From assembly GCF_000234665.1 (NCBI RefSeq), contig NC_018337.1, positions 389,222-453,221 on the forward strand: a stretch of DNA of 64,000 bases. The letters are read 5' to 3'. A program made the translations under genes and the position numbers. The number at the start of each line of letters is the position of its first letter. The stretch's first letter is position 1. The stretch comes from Leishmania mexicana MHOM/GT/2001/U1103. Its lineage: Eukaryota > Euglenozoa > Kinetoplastea > Trypanosomatida > Trypanosomatidae. Positions 10,330 through 22,649 of this stretch are shown here, one piece after another. A model generated the notes under the pieces. That model did not search any database, was not told the DNA's origin, and was given only the letters and a program-made list of their open reading frames with translations.

Positions 10330-11588
10330 CGGGGGTGGCTGATGGCTGCGCGGGAGAGGGGATGGGGGTAAAGATGCGGACTCCCGTCGCTGCCTCTCGC
10401 CGGCTCATCTCTCTCTCGCTGCCATCTCTCGCGTGTGTGCGCTGCCTCTGGGGTCTCTCTGCCCGCCCTCCATATGCCGGTGCCGTGCATGCGCGTGGCT
10501 GCTGGCGTGTCCGCCGCTGAGCGACACGCAGGATAATGTGCCCGGTGATTTATTCACGGCTTCCTCGCGTGTTCCTCGCCCTTTGCGCGTGCGCGGAGAC
10601 CTGCGCTGTGTAGTGGGCAACGCACGCCTGGCGCCGAAAAGTCCACCCATGTCCCCTCCCCCTCTGAGCCCCTCGCCCTCGCTGCCGTCTCGGAGTCGCC
10701 CCCATGACGCTCGCCCGGCGCACCGTTGGCGAGGTGAGGGAGCGGAGGAGGGGCGGGTGACCGAGGCGGACACGGTGGGCAAGGGCGGGGAGGGGGGAGA
10801 AACGGACGCCCTCGCATGGAGGACGGGAGGCGCCACGCCACATCGGCCCCCCTCCACACCCCGCAGTCGCGATGGCGCGTCTTTGTGGTGTCTCTCCCTC
10901 GCGCCCCCTTTGGCCCGCGTCGCTGCCGCTCCCCCGCGCCCCTGGCACACCCGCGACGGGGAGAGACACCACAGCGGCACGAAGACGCACCTCGAGCACA
11001 GTCTCCCCCTCCCCTGTATTCTACACGCGCACACGCGCATGCTGTCGTTGCTTTCGGTTTTCGCTTCATTTAACGCTCGCATGCGTCTTGCGAGTTCTTT
11101 CGTTCTCGTGCCTCTCTCCCTACACAGAGAAGTGGTGCGTGGACGTGTGTGTGTGCGTGCCCCTCTGCCCTCTGTCCGCTGTGTCTCTGTGCCGCTGCCC
11201 TGCTCCTCGCCTTCCCCGCCCTCCCTGCGCGCGTGCGTGGGGGGACGAGGGCGGCTGATCGAGGAGGCGACGAAGTGGAGAGCAGCCACAGCACGGCAGC
11301 GCCGCGGGACACGCGGGGCGTGTGCAGGAGGAGCGGAGGAGAGGCACGGACACGCACTCTGGCAAGGGGGTAGTGATGCGGGGCTGCAGGGGAATACGCA
11401 GCGGACGAGTTGGTACGGGGGCGGAGCGGAGGCGAGGCAGCGCTGCTTCTCTGTTCGCGCTGCCTGCGTGTGACTCGAGTCTGTGTGCGTGTGCGCCCCC
11501 TGCGCCCCCTGCGGCCCTCGGCCCCCTCGCCTCTCTTGCGCGGTTCGCTTTGCTTGTTTCATTGCCTTGCCTGTCTATTGATACCGTT
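10330..11588 (+). other. 3' flank (probable 3' UTR) of amastin 2
   Basis: Near-perfect copy of 6209-7467. No gene of its own. The long open frames on both strands here are composition artefacts and are duplicated along with the block. Confidence 0.6.
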
Positions 11589-12065
11589 GAGTTGTCCAGG
11601 CTTCCGTGTGGAGATTGCTCACACCGTATTACGGCATGCGGCGGCTTGGGGCGACCGAGAGGGAGGGGCATGGCATATGCCGGCAGAGTGCAGGGCCTCA
11701 GAGGGCCCTGGGCTGCGGCTGGCCAACCTCCTCGCTGAGCTCCTGCGGCATGCACCCAGGCCACCCGCCCCTGCTGCCTGCACGCCGCACCACCGCCTCC
11801 GCCCTCGAGCAGGGCTCTGAAGGTGGCCCTGTGGGATCATGGCATGCAGTGCACGCTGGCCCGTGTGGCGCCGATCGCGCAGCACGTGTGCGAGGAAGGG
11901 ATGAGCGAGGGCAAGATGAGCCGGTAAGGCGCATGGCCCGATTCAACGGCAGGCAGTGCGTCCTTGGCGACGCAGATGTAGCCGTGGTGGAACAGAGAGG
12001 GGGGTGGCCGGTGGCTGAATGCGTACATCTGTCGGCTTGCTTGTGGTCGAATGGGGCGTTAAGTT
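11589..12065 (+). mobile_element. SIDER-like element, family A, copy b (divergent 3' end)
   Basis: Matches copy a almost exactly up to 11984. The last roughly 80 bases are only loosely similar: words such as a GGTGGAACAG variant, GAATGCGTACATCTGTCG and GAATGGGGCGTT align to the copy a end with many changes. It is in the distal 3' flank of amastin 2, on the same strand as the gene. Confidence 0.65.
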
Positions 12066-14233
12066 AACCACGGCCGCTCTCAGACACGCAAAACGTAAAT
12101 AACCGCAACACAAAGAGGAGGAGTACGCACACACACGATCTGCAGTTACTGCGTCACACGTTGTCCTCTCTCCCTCGACCGCCCCCCCTCTGTCTCCGCT
12201 TGGGAGGTCAGTGTGTGTGTGGGTGTGTTCCTCTTCGCTTTTCTGCTTGCTTTGTCTTTTATTTTTATGCTACGTCTTCCTGAGTGCCGTTCTGTTCGCT
12301 TCGCTTTCTCGTTCTCGAATTCGCTCTCCGACTCGCCGACATGAACAACGTCAGCGCCGCCACTACCGTCGCCCTCCTCCCCGAGAGGAAAGGTAGGGTG
12401 GCACCGAGCTCTTTGCTGCTGCCAAACGGTAGGGCTGCGCTCTGCGCGTGTCGGCGTGCATGCTCCGCACCTCTCTCCAAACATGTGCATGTGTGCATGT
12501 ATGCCTGTGGTTTGCCTTTGTTGGCCAGGGGAAGGGGTCGATGGGCGGGGTTTGTGCAGGGCAGAGGGGGACGGGCGGGGGCAGCTGGAATATGGAGCAG
12601 CAGTCGAGAGCATGAAACGAAGGAGAGCGGGGGGGGGGAAGAATATACTTACCAGGAAGCCGGGCAAAAGAGAAGGCAGAGAGAAAGCATGGAAGCGGCA
12701 AAGTAGGGCGGGGTGGCGTGATGGAGTGCACCCCCTTCTTTTTCTCCGAGAAATCAAAAATATAGATATATATATATATAGATTGTAAGGAGGAAAATAT
12801 TTATGAGCCACATGAACCGCTACAAAAACAGTGAACAGATAAATGTGGGCTTGGTGAAACGCTGTCGTAGCCGGGGACTGCGCGTCTCTCTCTCTGCATC
12901 GTTTTCTATTTTTTTCGGTGGGCGCGTGCGTACAGTATATTCGTATGTACACATGTATGTACATACATCATGGTGTTACTGTTTTCTTTTTTTTTTCCTG
13001 TCCACATTCATGTGGCTTTATCGACGTCTCTCTCTGTTTTTTGTTTTCTCTCTCGTGGGTGTGGATGTCGTCCGCCTAGGCAGGCGAATGACAGACAGCG
13101 GTGCAACGAAGAAAAAAAAGAGCGCTGACAAGGGGACGAGCGACGCGGGCCAGGGGAGGCGTCGGGAAAAGGCGAACACCCTACGAAGAGGGAAAATGGG
13201 CAAACGTATGATACTTTCACACCCCCTCCCCCTCCCCCAACCCTTCTCAACGAAGAGAAACTGCCAACAGACGCCCGCACAAGAGAAGGGGCCAAGTCAG
13301 AGACGATGCCGCTTGCAGACATGTGCGCCGGTCGCGGATGGAGAGAAAAGGATAGGGAGCGATAGGATGGAGAGGGAGGGAAACCATCTAGCGAGGGAAG
13401 ACGGAGGCGATCGGGCGGATGGAGGATTTGTGCGTGTGTGTGTGTGTGTGGCGGGGAAAACCGAGACAATAGGCGAGGGGCAGGGGAGGTGGTGCGGAAA
13501 AGGAGCGGCCATCATGCTGCTCCGTTTCCCTGTGTGTTTGCTTCTTCTGTCTTCCTACCTCTTCCCCGCCCCTGTGCGCGTTGTCCCCAACTTCTCATCA
13601 CGTCTGCTTTCGGTCGCGCCGCAGTGTTCGACACCCCTCTCCTTTCACCTTTCCCTGAGTCCCATGTGCTCTCTCCCTTTCCTTCTCTCTCTATGTAGTG
13701 TTGCATTTTCGTTTGACGATGTGGAACACATACTCACGCCTCTGTGCACTGCCTTGATGCATGCCCCCCTCCCCCTGCCTCCATCTCTCTAACCCTTTTC
13801 GTATCTTCCTTCTCCTCTTTCTGCCCATGTGCGTATGTTTCTTGATGGCATGCTTTCACACGAATTTCTCCATCTACCGTTATACCTTGAACCTGCACGC
13901 ACCCTCTCTCCCCTCTCCTCCCCTCCCCCCTCTCTTTGCCACGCACTCGTTCACTGCGCCATCCCACCACCTACGTATTGGGCGTCTCCCAGCTCTCTCT
14001 CCCAGCTCTCCCTCTCTCCTCCCGCCTCCCGCCTCCCCCTTCACGACTTTACGTTTCTTTGCTGTGCGTGGGTGTCTTTTCTTTTTTTGTCTGCTTCTTA
14101 TCACATCCACCGATCGAAGCACCTGCCTCTGCCCTTCCCCTCCCTCTCTACGTTGACTGCGCCATTTCACGGTTCTCCTAGGCAGAGCCACTCACTCGTC
14201 CTTTGCATCAACAAACGCGCCACCCGCTTGCGT
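12066..14233. other. Intergenic region between amastin 2 and amastin 3
   Basis: No credible gene. It contains weak similarity to the earlier spacer (about 12345-12490), a short TA microsatellite at 12761-12780, GT/CA words near 12940-12970, a GT run at 13434-13449 and dense pyrimidine tracts at about 13900-14160 that should supply the splice acceptor of amastin 3. A 329-residue frame at 12803-13792 is low-complexity and not convincing. Confidence 0.55.
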
Positions 14234-14857
14234 ATGTACTCGAAAATGGACCGCCCTTGTTGCCGCGTCGGCTTTTCCATGTACTGCGTTCTACAGGTCA
14301 TTGCCTTCATCTTCATTCTTGTGGGAACCCTGGTTGACCAATTCCGCGTACAGAACGTGAGTGTGCTCAGCAACAAACCGTGTCTGACGATATGGGGCTT
14401 CAAGGACAAGTGCGTCTCTCTCAGCTGGAGTGTCTCGACAAAGGACTGGTGGAAGGGCTGCCCTCAGCGCCTGAAGCGCTTCAATGCGGCGGAGGCTCTG
14501 AGCATTGCTGCTGTCCTCATCAGTGCTCTGGCGAGCCTCATTGGATTTTTCATGTTGTGCTACTGCCGCTGCCTGCGCTGGTTTTGCCTGATTCTCAACA
14601 TTCTGGCCACCGGCTGTGGCTGTGCCATCACTGCGCTCATGATCGACGCCTTCTACAACAACCATGAGGGAGGCCTTCAGCAGTACAACAACTCCTGCTA
14701 CGCGCTCCGCCAGGAGGGCTCCGTCATTTATCCCCCGGCCATGACAGATGGCAATCCAGTGGCCACCAACTACAACTACGGTGCCGGCTTTGCCATTTAC
14801 ATTGCCGGCTGGGGCCTCTGCTTCATCAACATCCTTTTCCTGATGCTGCCGTACTAA
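14234..14857 (+). CDS. amastin: Divergent amastin, third gene of the cluster
   Basis: 207 residues from the ATG at 14234; a second ATG at 14246 gives 203 and is an equal candidate. Candidate acceptor AGs lie at 14180-14185. Four hydrophobic segments lie at about 18-36, 94-116, 120-140 and 186-206. The signature reads C-L-T-I-W-G-F-K-D-K-C at 50-60. The cytosolic turn MLCYCRCLRWFC is Cys-rich. The second outer loop is long, with many Asn and Tyr residues. Identity to amastins 1 and 2 is low outside the signature, so this is an old paralogue rather than part of the recent duplication. The amastin subfamily cannot be assigned from the sequence alone. Confidence 0.9.
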   Translation: MYSKMDRPCCRVGFSMYCVLQVIAFIFILVGTLVDQFRVQNVSVLSNKPCLTIWGFKDKCVSLSWSVSTKDWWKGCPQRLKRFNAAEALSIAAVLISALASLIGFFMLCYCRCLRWFCLILNILATGCGCAITALMIDAFYNNHEGGLQQYNNSCYALRQEGSVIYPPAMTDGNPVATNYNYGAGFAIYIAGWGLCFINILFLMLPY

Positions 14858-17800
14858 AAGTACGTGACTCTCAGCTTCCCCCCTCCGTCCCTCCCTCCCG
14901 TCGGCGAAATGGGGTATGATTGTGCCCTTGCGCCACGATGATTTCGCACACAGCTGCTGTCTCGTCCCATGCGCGAGTGCGCTGCCTGCCAGGCACGCAA
15001 GTAGGATAAAAACAGAGGCTTCGAAGACCCCTCCAAAAAAAAAGCGTCTGGGGAGACCGGCGGGATAGAGAAGATGGCACAGAGACATCAGAGCGTGTCG
15101 GGTCTGTGTATGCGTCTATGTTTGTGCATCATTACTGAGCACTTGCCCGCGCAGACACGCATATACGGCGCCATCGCATGGGATTGCGTATAAATGCTTA
15201 TCTTTTGCTGTTGTGTTCTTTTTTTTAGCTCCCTGCCTGTTGCCCCGATTCCCCGATCGTTGCGCGCTCGACTTCCAGTGGCGGTGCTCGAGGCTTTTTT
15301 CTGCCATTGAGGAAACGTCCCTTCCCCACCTTACTCGCGTCTGGGCTTCGGAGCAGTGGTCTGAGCCGTATTTTGTCTTCGCGCCCGCATTGTCCATCTC
15401 TCTGCGTACGCGGGTGTTTGACTCCCTTCATGTCTTATTGTTTGTTTTGTTTGTTCTTGTGCCCTTCGATTTTTGTGTATAGCGGGTAGACAACAAGGTT
15501 CGATTGATGGAGAAGAAGCGGCGCAGCGGACATTATGTGCAAAGCGTGTCGCAGGCGGCGCGTGCCAGTGGTGCTCGAGCATCGAGCGGAACGCGGGAGC
15601 GAGAAAACGTACCGGTGGCCATATAGGAAAACTTCGAAAGTGAGACGAGGAGAGTGAAGGATGAGGAGTGAGGCAAGCAAGGGAGGAACAGGACATGCCG
15701 CGGAGGATAATCTTGGACGCTGATGTAGCGGCAGAGCAAAGAGATCAAGCTGCTTCTGCTGTGCAAAACTCCCTTCATCCCCTCTCTCTACACACATGCG
15801 GGCACGGTCGGACGGGAATCTTACACGTCTCTCTACAACCTCGCTGCCTTTTCATCTTTCAGGCTTCTTTCCCATCCAGTCCTCCAACTTTTGTCCTTCA
15901 CTGCCCTCATTCCGTTTCCAGCGCGCGGGTCCGTCATGCATGTGCGTATAATGCCTCTCCCCTCGCGCACGTGATCATCTCCATACAAAGCCATTCGAAT
16001 ACGTTTCTCTCTCCCCTTTTTTTGCTCTCTTTTTCTCTGTCTTTCGTGTCACTCCGTATTTCTTGCTCTCTCCCAACGTGCGCTTGGAAAACTCGCACAC
16101 GCGCATGTGCCACGTGGCGGGGGTACGCCACGGCGCGCGTGCCTTTTCTGAGTCCCTCTGTGCCATGGATTTGTATGCATATGTTTGGATGTTGCCTTCT
16201 CTCTTCCTCTCCTTTGCCATGACATCCTCGCTAACGAAAGCGCTGGTATGGGATGCCACCTCCCCCCACTCTTCTTCTTGTGGCTACCACAGTTCTCCGT
16301 TCTTTGTTTGCTTTTCCATCTCGTTAGACGTTTCCTTTCGTTTTTTTTTTTTGCTGTTGCTGTGTGTATCTGCCGAAGTCCTTTTTCTCGCTTTCGTTGT
16401 TTAGCTCGTTGATGGAACGCTCTCTCACTCTCTCACTCACTCACTTTACGCGTTGCTTGCGTGTGTGTCTGTGTGCGGCCCATGCCATCTCGCCTCCTAC
16501 ACTTCTTCTTTTTTTTCTTCTTTGTCTGCAGCTCTTCGGCACCGGCATCCTTTGGACTCTTCTCGACACGTCATCCTCTTCCTCTGGTTCTTCGTCCTTT
16601 TCTGTTGCTTTTTCCTTTTTAGCGACGATCGCGTTTCCACGGCTGCTGCCTGCTTCTGCATTCGCCGGCACGTCTACGTGCCCCTAAATGGCTGTATGTG
16701 TGTGCGTGTGTGCGTGCTCTCAAGTCGTCTGCCGTTTCCATCTCTCTTCTGTGCCTCTTTGTGCCGTGCAGCAGCCTCCCCTCCCCTCTCCCGTCAACGG
16801 TGCCGTGAGCCTTCACGGCCTCCTCCTCGCCGCCACCTGTCCCTCTCTGTCACTCCGGCTTTTCACCGTTCTACAGCGTGCCGCGCGTTTTTTTTTGCCT
16901 TCATCTCTGCTGTTGGTGATGTTAGTGGACCTCATCATGTTGCCGCACTCGCATGCACATTATCTGCTCACGTACACGCGCGCACCTGTTACTTGCTTCT
17001 TGTGCGGGCGTGTGTGTGTGTACACCGCCAAAAGCAAGCAGAGAGAGAGGGAGGAGGCGATAAGTGGAAGGTGTGACGGGTGGCCGCTTTGAGATAAAAA
17101 GGGAGACAAAGCTATAAAAAACACGCCCAGCGAGGTCCTGACACCCACGCAGACAAACGGAGACGACACGTCGGATGACGAGGCCGCCTTTAGTGCGCAG
17201 CAGATCCCCACCAGCGAGGCTGTGCGCGTTTCGTTTCTTTTTTTTTTTCGGTTTTACGTGACTTCTCTGTCCTCTCGTCAATTTTCTTTCGTTTTCTGGT
17301 ATTGGCGTGTGTTGGGTCTCTCTCGTTTCGTTGAGTGGGATGCTCGGCGGTCTCTCAGGTCCTTCTCTTGCCCTATACGGCCTTCTTTTTGTTTTTTATT
17401 TACATTTTTTTTGGTTTGTTGCTCGCTTCTTCTCCAGCTTTCACAACTGACCGCAACCACGCCACACCCACGATGGTACCCGCGTACACGTAGTTCCACC
17501 TGCGACCCCTCGACGTTTTACACACCTCACCGGCCCCTCCGTGCCCGTATCTGCAGTTCCCCTCTTCTCTGTGTTGCTCCACAGGCGATGTGCGTGGGCG
17601 GGACTCGACGCGTGTGTGCACATGCGTGCGCGCGTGCAAGCGTATCTTTCTTTGCGTGTCTCTTCGTGGACTTCCGATTCACCACTGCGTTCCCTCCTCA
17701 TTCGTAGATAATTACAGCGTAGACGTGTAAAAGGCCTCTCACGCCGTTCAAGAGCCCAGCGAACCGAACGAGCAGCCGAAAAGGAAAATTAAGTACATAC

Positions 17801-17932
17801 ACGCATACACATCCAGCCGACACAACATCAGCCGCACTGTTTTCTGTTTTTTTTGTCATTCTTCGTGTTGTCTGTTCTATCGGCATGCCCCCCTCCTCCT
17901 CCTCCTCCCCTCCTCTGCACTTTATCCAGAAG

Positions 17933-17960
17933 ACACACACACACACACACACACACACAC
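17933..17960. repeat. (CA)n microsatellite
   Basis: Fourteen uninterrupted CA units, followed after a short gap by an A tract. Confidence 0.9.
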
Positions 17961-20900
17961 GTACCCGAAAAAAAAAACGAAACGCCGCAAGCAAAGGGGA
18001 AAGGCGAACCAAGACAGGTGGTGAGACGATCCGCGAGAGAAGGTATGCGTGGGGGGCGTGTGACTGTGTGACTGTAGTTGAGCTTGAAAGGCTGAGAACC
18101 ACCGGGGGGTGGTGGTGGTGGGTGAGGAGGGAGGAGAAAAAAAAACGGAACAGCAGTCGATAGAAAAGGTACTACTGAGCGACCACACAAAAAATGCCAG
18201 ATGCCCAGCGCCCCTTTTTTTATTCTTGTTTTTTTTCTTTGTGCTAGCCCCGTCTTCCTGGTCGTCTCCCCTCGTGGCTTTTTCTCGTTGATGCTGCCCC
18301 CTCACACCCCACCCCACCCACCACCCTTTTTTTTTTCTCTATTTCCTTCAGCCAGCACCATTCTCGCGCTTCTCTCTCTCTCTCTCTCCCTCTTCTCTTC
18401 TCTTCTCTCCTTTTCTCTGTCACTTGCGTGTTTTTCGTCATTCTTCTGCATGCCTATCCACTGCTACGCTTGCCTCCCCCTTCCCCCTATCTTCGCGTTG
18501 TTCCTGTGTGTGCTTCTCTTGTGCGTCGTGCGACGTGCTCTTCGTGTTGGCCCCGCTTCCTCGCTTTCCTCTTCCCTTTTGGTCGTCGAGCGGGGGAATC
18601 CTTGTGTACCTCCTCATCGGCCGTCTACGGAAACGTGCAAAGGCCTTTCGCGACGGCATTGTCGGGCCAAGAAGCACACAACTAGAAACACGAAGGGGAG
18701 GGACGAAATTGCCGACAGGGGCTCATCACCGCAGCAGCTGAGAAGGGCGTGAACGTGGTCTGGCCTGTAAAATCGGAGATTATTCCTTCAGTGCCTGTTT
18801 CTTCTATTTTTTTTTCATTTTTACATTTGTTTCCTCGAGTTGGCCGGTGATGAGCAGTTAGCGTGCGTGCGTGCGTGCGTGTGTGTGTGTGCACGCGCGC
18901 CCGCAGTGAGACAAGTAGCGGATGTCTTTTTTATGTGTATCTTTGTTGCCTCCTTTTTCATTTTGCTGTTTGCGCGCGCGCCCGTATGTATGCGTGATTG
19001 TTAACTTTTCTTTGCCGTCGTGCCTGCGATACGTTCTTGCCTCATGGATTCCTCCCGTTTTTTTTATTTGTTTTATTTCGCTCTCTTCTGTCGTTCTCTC
19101 TTGGGATCTTCTGACGCTTCACTGCACACCCGTCCACCGCCCTCTCCTCCCTCCCCTCTCTCCACCAGCGGCTGTGTGCAAGGTTGCGCCTTCTGTTGTT
19201 TTTTTTTTTCGATGCCGGTGTTTTTCCTTACATCCTGTGAGCTTCTTCCTGTTGTGTCCCCTTTTCTTTCCGGCTTGACCCATTCCCTTGTGACTCCTCC
19301 TTTGCCTCCCCTCTCTCTCTCGCTGTGTCGGCAGCTACTCGTGTCACGGCGAAACAAGTCAAGGGCATCGTCCACAAAGATCGACAAGGGCAAGAGCCGA
19401 CAAGAAGGGAGAAAGGATATTCCTCTGCGAAAAAGGCGACGACTACAACAAAAAACGTAAAGTTGGAGGAGCCGACTATGCGTACCTGTGTATAAAGCGC
19501 ACCTTTCTGCATCCCTCCCTGCGCCACTGCCCCTCTCCCCCTCCTCCCACAAAAAAATATACACTCACACACCAGACGCGGGTTCGAAGCAACCAAAATC
19601 CTCGACGCGCGAGACAGGGGGTAGTGTGTGTGTGGGGGGGTTGATGCGGCCCATCCACGAGCATGAGCGAAAAGCGGGCATCCGAGTGTGGGAGACGAAA
19701 AGCGAAGATCGGGGAGACAACGATCAAAGCCTCTCTTCCCCCTTTTTTTTCGTTCTCGTTTGGGAAGCAGCACGGAGAGAAACGGGGGAAAGCGAGCAAG
19801 GGGGCCAAATTTCGAAACTACACGGCGCCTCCTTCTCTGTAATGGGCCTGAAAGGAAACATGCGTTCACCCGCACGCGGACAGGGGCAGGCAGACACACA
19901 GGCATGCAAACGGGTGAGGTGTACATCATGATGCATGCAGGCGTCGTTCGTTGTGACTGCACCGTGCGAAGGCAACTGTGCTGCCGCGTACCGGCACTAA
20001 CCGTCGTGCTTTGCAGGCTCGTGACGTTTAGAGGCGTGTGCAGAGTATGTGTGAGCGGTACAGTATAATCGAATCCCACTCCCTAAACCTCCACCAAATA
20101 CCGAAAACAAAATGATAGACGCGAGGGACAGAGAGCTGCCAGTATCGGAGTTTTGCATCCCTAGTGGCTTGTGCTCCTCCCTTCTTCCTTCGCACCCCTC
20201 CTTTGTCCCGCACTCGCGAATCCAAACAGTGAGGAACGAGTTGGCCAGCTCATGCATCCATGTTGTTCAGGTTCCGCCACCTCAAGCCGGCTACTTATCC
20301 AACCTCTCATGCCGATACACGGACAAGCACTTGGTTCTCTCTTCTATTTCCCCCGCCCTCTCTCCGCTCTGTTCCTCCAATGTCCTGCATTTCCCTGGTT
20401 CTCCAAACCAACCATAAAATGCAACACCTCTACGTGCATGTACTCTTTTCCTTTTTTTTACACCGTTCTCGTCTGTGCTCCGAACGCGTTTTGGCGTTAC
20501 ACGAACATGCACGCACACAAAGTACTCGTGAACAGATTTCTCGGTGTTGCACTTTCTCTTCTCCACGTCGAACACGACTGCTAAACCCACCGTGTGCGTG
20601 CGTGTGTGTGTCTCAGCCTCATTCTCTAACTTTTTTTTTCGTGTTGCCCCTCCTCCTTTTACTTGCTTTTTCTTTTCGTTGTTTTGCCGCTTCGATTTGC
20701 CCACATCCGCTTCCACGTGTGCAGCGTCCATAAAAGTCCTCCTCTCTCCCCCCTTTTCCATTCCGCTGAGCCTCATCCTCACCCTCACCCTCCCTCTTCC
20801 TCTCTCGTTGCCTACTGTTATCTGTTCTTTTGCATTTGTGTGTGTGTGTGTGCGCATCTCCTTCCTTCCTTGTCGTCGTTTTCCATTCTCTCCCCGAATT

Positions 20901-21137
20901 TTGTTGTTCTCTTTCGTCATTCTTTCTCACATCTTCGCTGTTGGGTAGCTGACGCACCGACGCAGACCGTGCCTACACTCCTACGGTGATACGCTCCCAG
21001 ACATAGGCACTGCTCGCTTGCTCCGTTCTCCTCTGAACTCCGCCCCTCTTCCGCAAGGAAGAAAAAGGGGAAAACACGCACACCCCCACACACGAGAAAA
21101 CAGGAAGGCCAAACACGCACACGCTTACACCGCCATT

Positions 21138-21160
21138 CGCTCTCGCTCTCTCTCGCACAG
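21138..21160 (+). other. Pyrimidine tract and candidate spliced-leader acceptor for amastin 4
   Basis: CTCTCGCTCTCTCTCGCACAG ends in AG at 21159-21160, about 184 bases before the amastin 4 ATG. Confidence 0.45.
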
Positions 21161-21343
21161 TTTCGTCTTTTAGCTCTTCCTTCTGTAGCCTCTGTGAGCA
21201 GCTACCCATCCCCACGTATACAACGGCGGAACCGAAAGAAGCAGTACGGGCAAGTCAGCGTACACCTGCGCGCACCTACACCCGCCTGCACCCCGAACAG
21301 AGGACGATCCCTCCTCCCCTTTCCTACTCCAACAAGAATAAAA

Positions 21344-21925
21344 ATGGGCTGCGTTTCCGGCATAATATTCGGCGTCCTCCAGTTTGTGGCGCTACTCTTC
21401 ATTGCTGTTGGCACCCCGCTGGCGATGTATATACCGCGGAACGACAGCGCTCCCCTTATCTACAACGGCTACTGCATCTCGCTCTGGGGGATTCGCGATA
21501 GATGCTTGGTATTGTTGTACTCGGTCAGTCCTAAAGATGTCTGGTCTGAGTGCGACGGCCGCGTGAGTCGCTTCAAAACGGCGCAGGTGTGCGCCATTGC
21601 GGCTGCCGTCGTTCTCGTTGCCTCGATGCTGGCAAGCTGCCTGGATGCGTGCTGCTGCCACTGCATCAAGTGCGTGTGCGGTTTGCTGAACTTATTGGCC
21701 GCAGGTCTGCTTGCAATCAGCTGGGGCTGCATGTTGGATTGCTATCTGAATAATCAAGGTAGCCATGTTGTCATGAATGTGGACGTGTGCACGCAAATGC
21801 GCAACTTCACCGGCCTTGATAACGCGTTTCCCCAGGGAATGCAGCTGGGCGCGGGCTTTGCTCTTCTCGTTGCCGCCTGCGTTATCAGCTTTGCGAACAT
21901 CTTTGTCATGCTTATTCCGTGCTGA
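21344..21925 (+). CDS. amastin: Divergent amastin, fourth gene of the cluster
   Basis: 193 residues. The start is the ATG in AATAAAAATGG; the upstream in-frame extension lacks hydrophobic or amastin-like content. Hydrophobic segments lie at about 7-28, 85-106, 112-135 and 168-191. The signature is C-I-S-L-W-G-I-R-D-R-C at 44-54. The cytosolic turn CLDACCCHCIKCVC is strikingly Cys-rich, which could suit palmitoylation (inference). The second outer loop contains MRNFTGLDN with an NFT sequon. It differs strongly from the other three amastins. It is followed by about 9 kb without a convincing gene. Confidence 0.9.
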   Translation: MGCVSGIIFGVLQFVALLFIAVGTPLAMYIPRNDSAPLIYNGYCISLWGIRDRCLVLLYSVSPKDVWSECDGRVSRFKTAQVCAIAAAVVLVASMLASCLDACCCHCIKCVCGLLNLLAAGLLAISWGCMLDCYLNNQGSHVVMNVDVCTQMRNFTGLDNAFPQGMQLGAGFALLVAACVISFANIFVMLIPC

Positions 21926-22649
21926 CGTCGAGCTTTCAGGCACCCACCAACCCCCCTCTCCAGAAACAACAACAGCAAAACAGGAGCGCAGGATACTGCA
22001 CACTGGTCCCCCTCCCTCCTCCCTCCTCCCCCGAAAAAAAAAGGAAAAACATAGTGAGTGATGACTCGGCTGGAATACCAGAGAGAAGGGCTCGCCATGT
22101 GGTGAAAGAGGGAGTGGTGATCACAAGCGTGGGGTGGAACAGCAGGCGTACGGCACATCCACGTGTGTTTTTCACGCCACAAGACGGGGGAAAAGCAAAC
22201 AAACGAAAAGAAACAGCAGAGCGCAAGCGAAAGCGGAGGTCGTGGGAGAGGTGGGGGGCCGGCGGCACGTGAACAACAAACACGTCGATGAAGGAGATAA
22301 AGATCGCACCGAAATCGTGTTGTGCCGCATCCCCTCCCCCCGCAGACGATTCTGCGGTGCCCTTTCTCTTTTCCTTTCAGCGCCTTTCGCTTGCCGGTGA
22401 CTGTTTTTTGCGGTAATTCGGTCTGGTGTCTGTGCTTCGGTGTGTCGACGGGCGCGTTTTTCGAGAGAACCAGCAGCACGTTAGCCCAGCAACGGAACAC
22501 TTGAATCCACTGCAGTGAGACGCGTTCGCGGACCGGCAAGACAGACGAGGACGACGGAACAATACGAAAGGGAAGGGGGAGAAAATCAGTTCGAAGAAGT
22601 CAACACTGCAGCATCTTTTTCTTTGAACTCTTTCACGCTCCGCAAGCCA
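21926..22649. other. 3' flank of amastin 4 up to the family B element
   Basis: No gene seen. Purine-rich A tracts (near 22032 and 22205) and a pyrimidine patch near 22330-22390. Probably 3' UTR of amastin 4. Confidence 0.5.

Larger units (their letters stand above)
8609..11984 (+). repeat. Amastin tandem block, copy 2
   Basis: Second copy of 4482-7863 in direct orientation. Non-coding substitutions noticed lie near 9110 (5' flank), 10839, two near 11374-11385 and two near 11645-11650. The rest of the flank reads identically. After 11984 the match to copy 1 collapses in the middle of the family A element. Confidence 0.95.
14858..21343. other. 6.5 kb gene-poor region between amastin 3 and amastin 4
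   Basis: I see no protein gene. The sequence is T- and CT-rich with short purine patches. Landmarks are T tracts near 16342, 17240, 18220 and 19200, a CA microsatellite at 17933-17960, a CT tract at 18368-18425 and a GCGT/GT run at 18860-18895. All frames are short or low-complexity. The region must include the 3' UTR of amastin 3 and the 5' UTR of amastin 4, which would leave several kilobases unexplained. Confidence 0.55.

Noticed and set aside
12803..13792. 329-residue open frame between amastins 2 and 3
   Set aside because: Poly-T derived Phe/Ser/Leu runs and poly-purine Lys/Arg runs, no domain-like segment.
17222..17707. Candidate small membrane protein
   Set aside because: Hydrophobicity comes from T-rich flank (Phe/Leu/Ser runs); no recognisable signature and no matching frame elsewhere.
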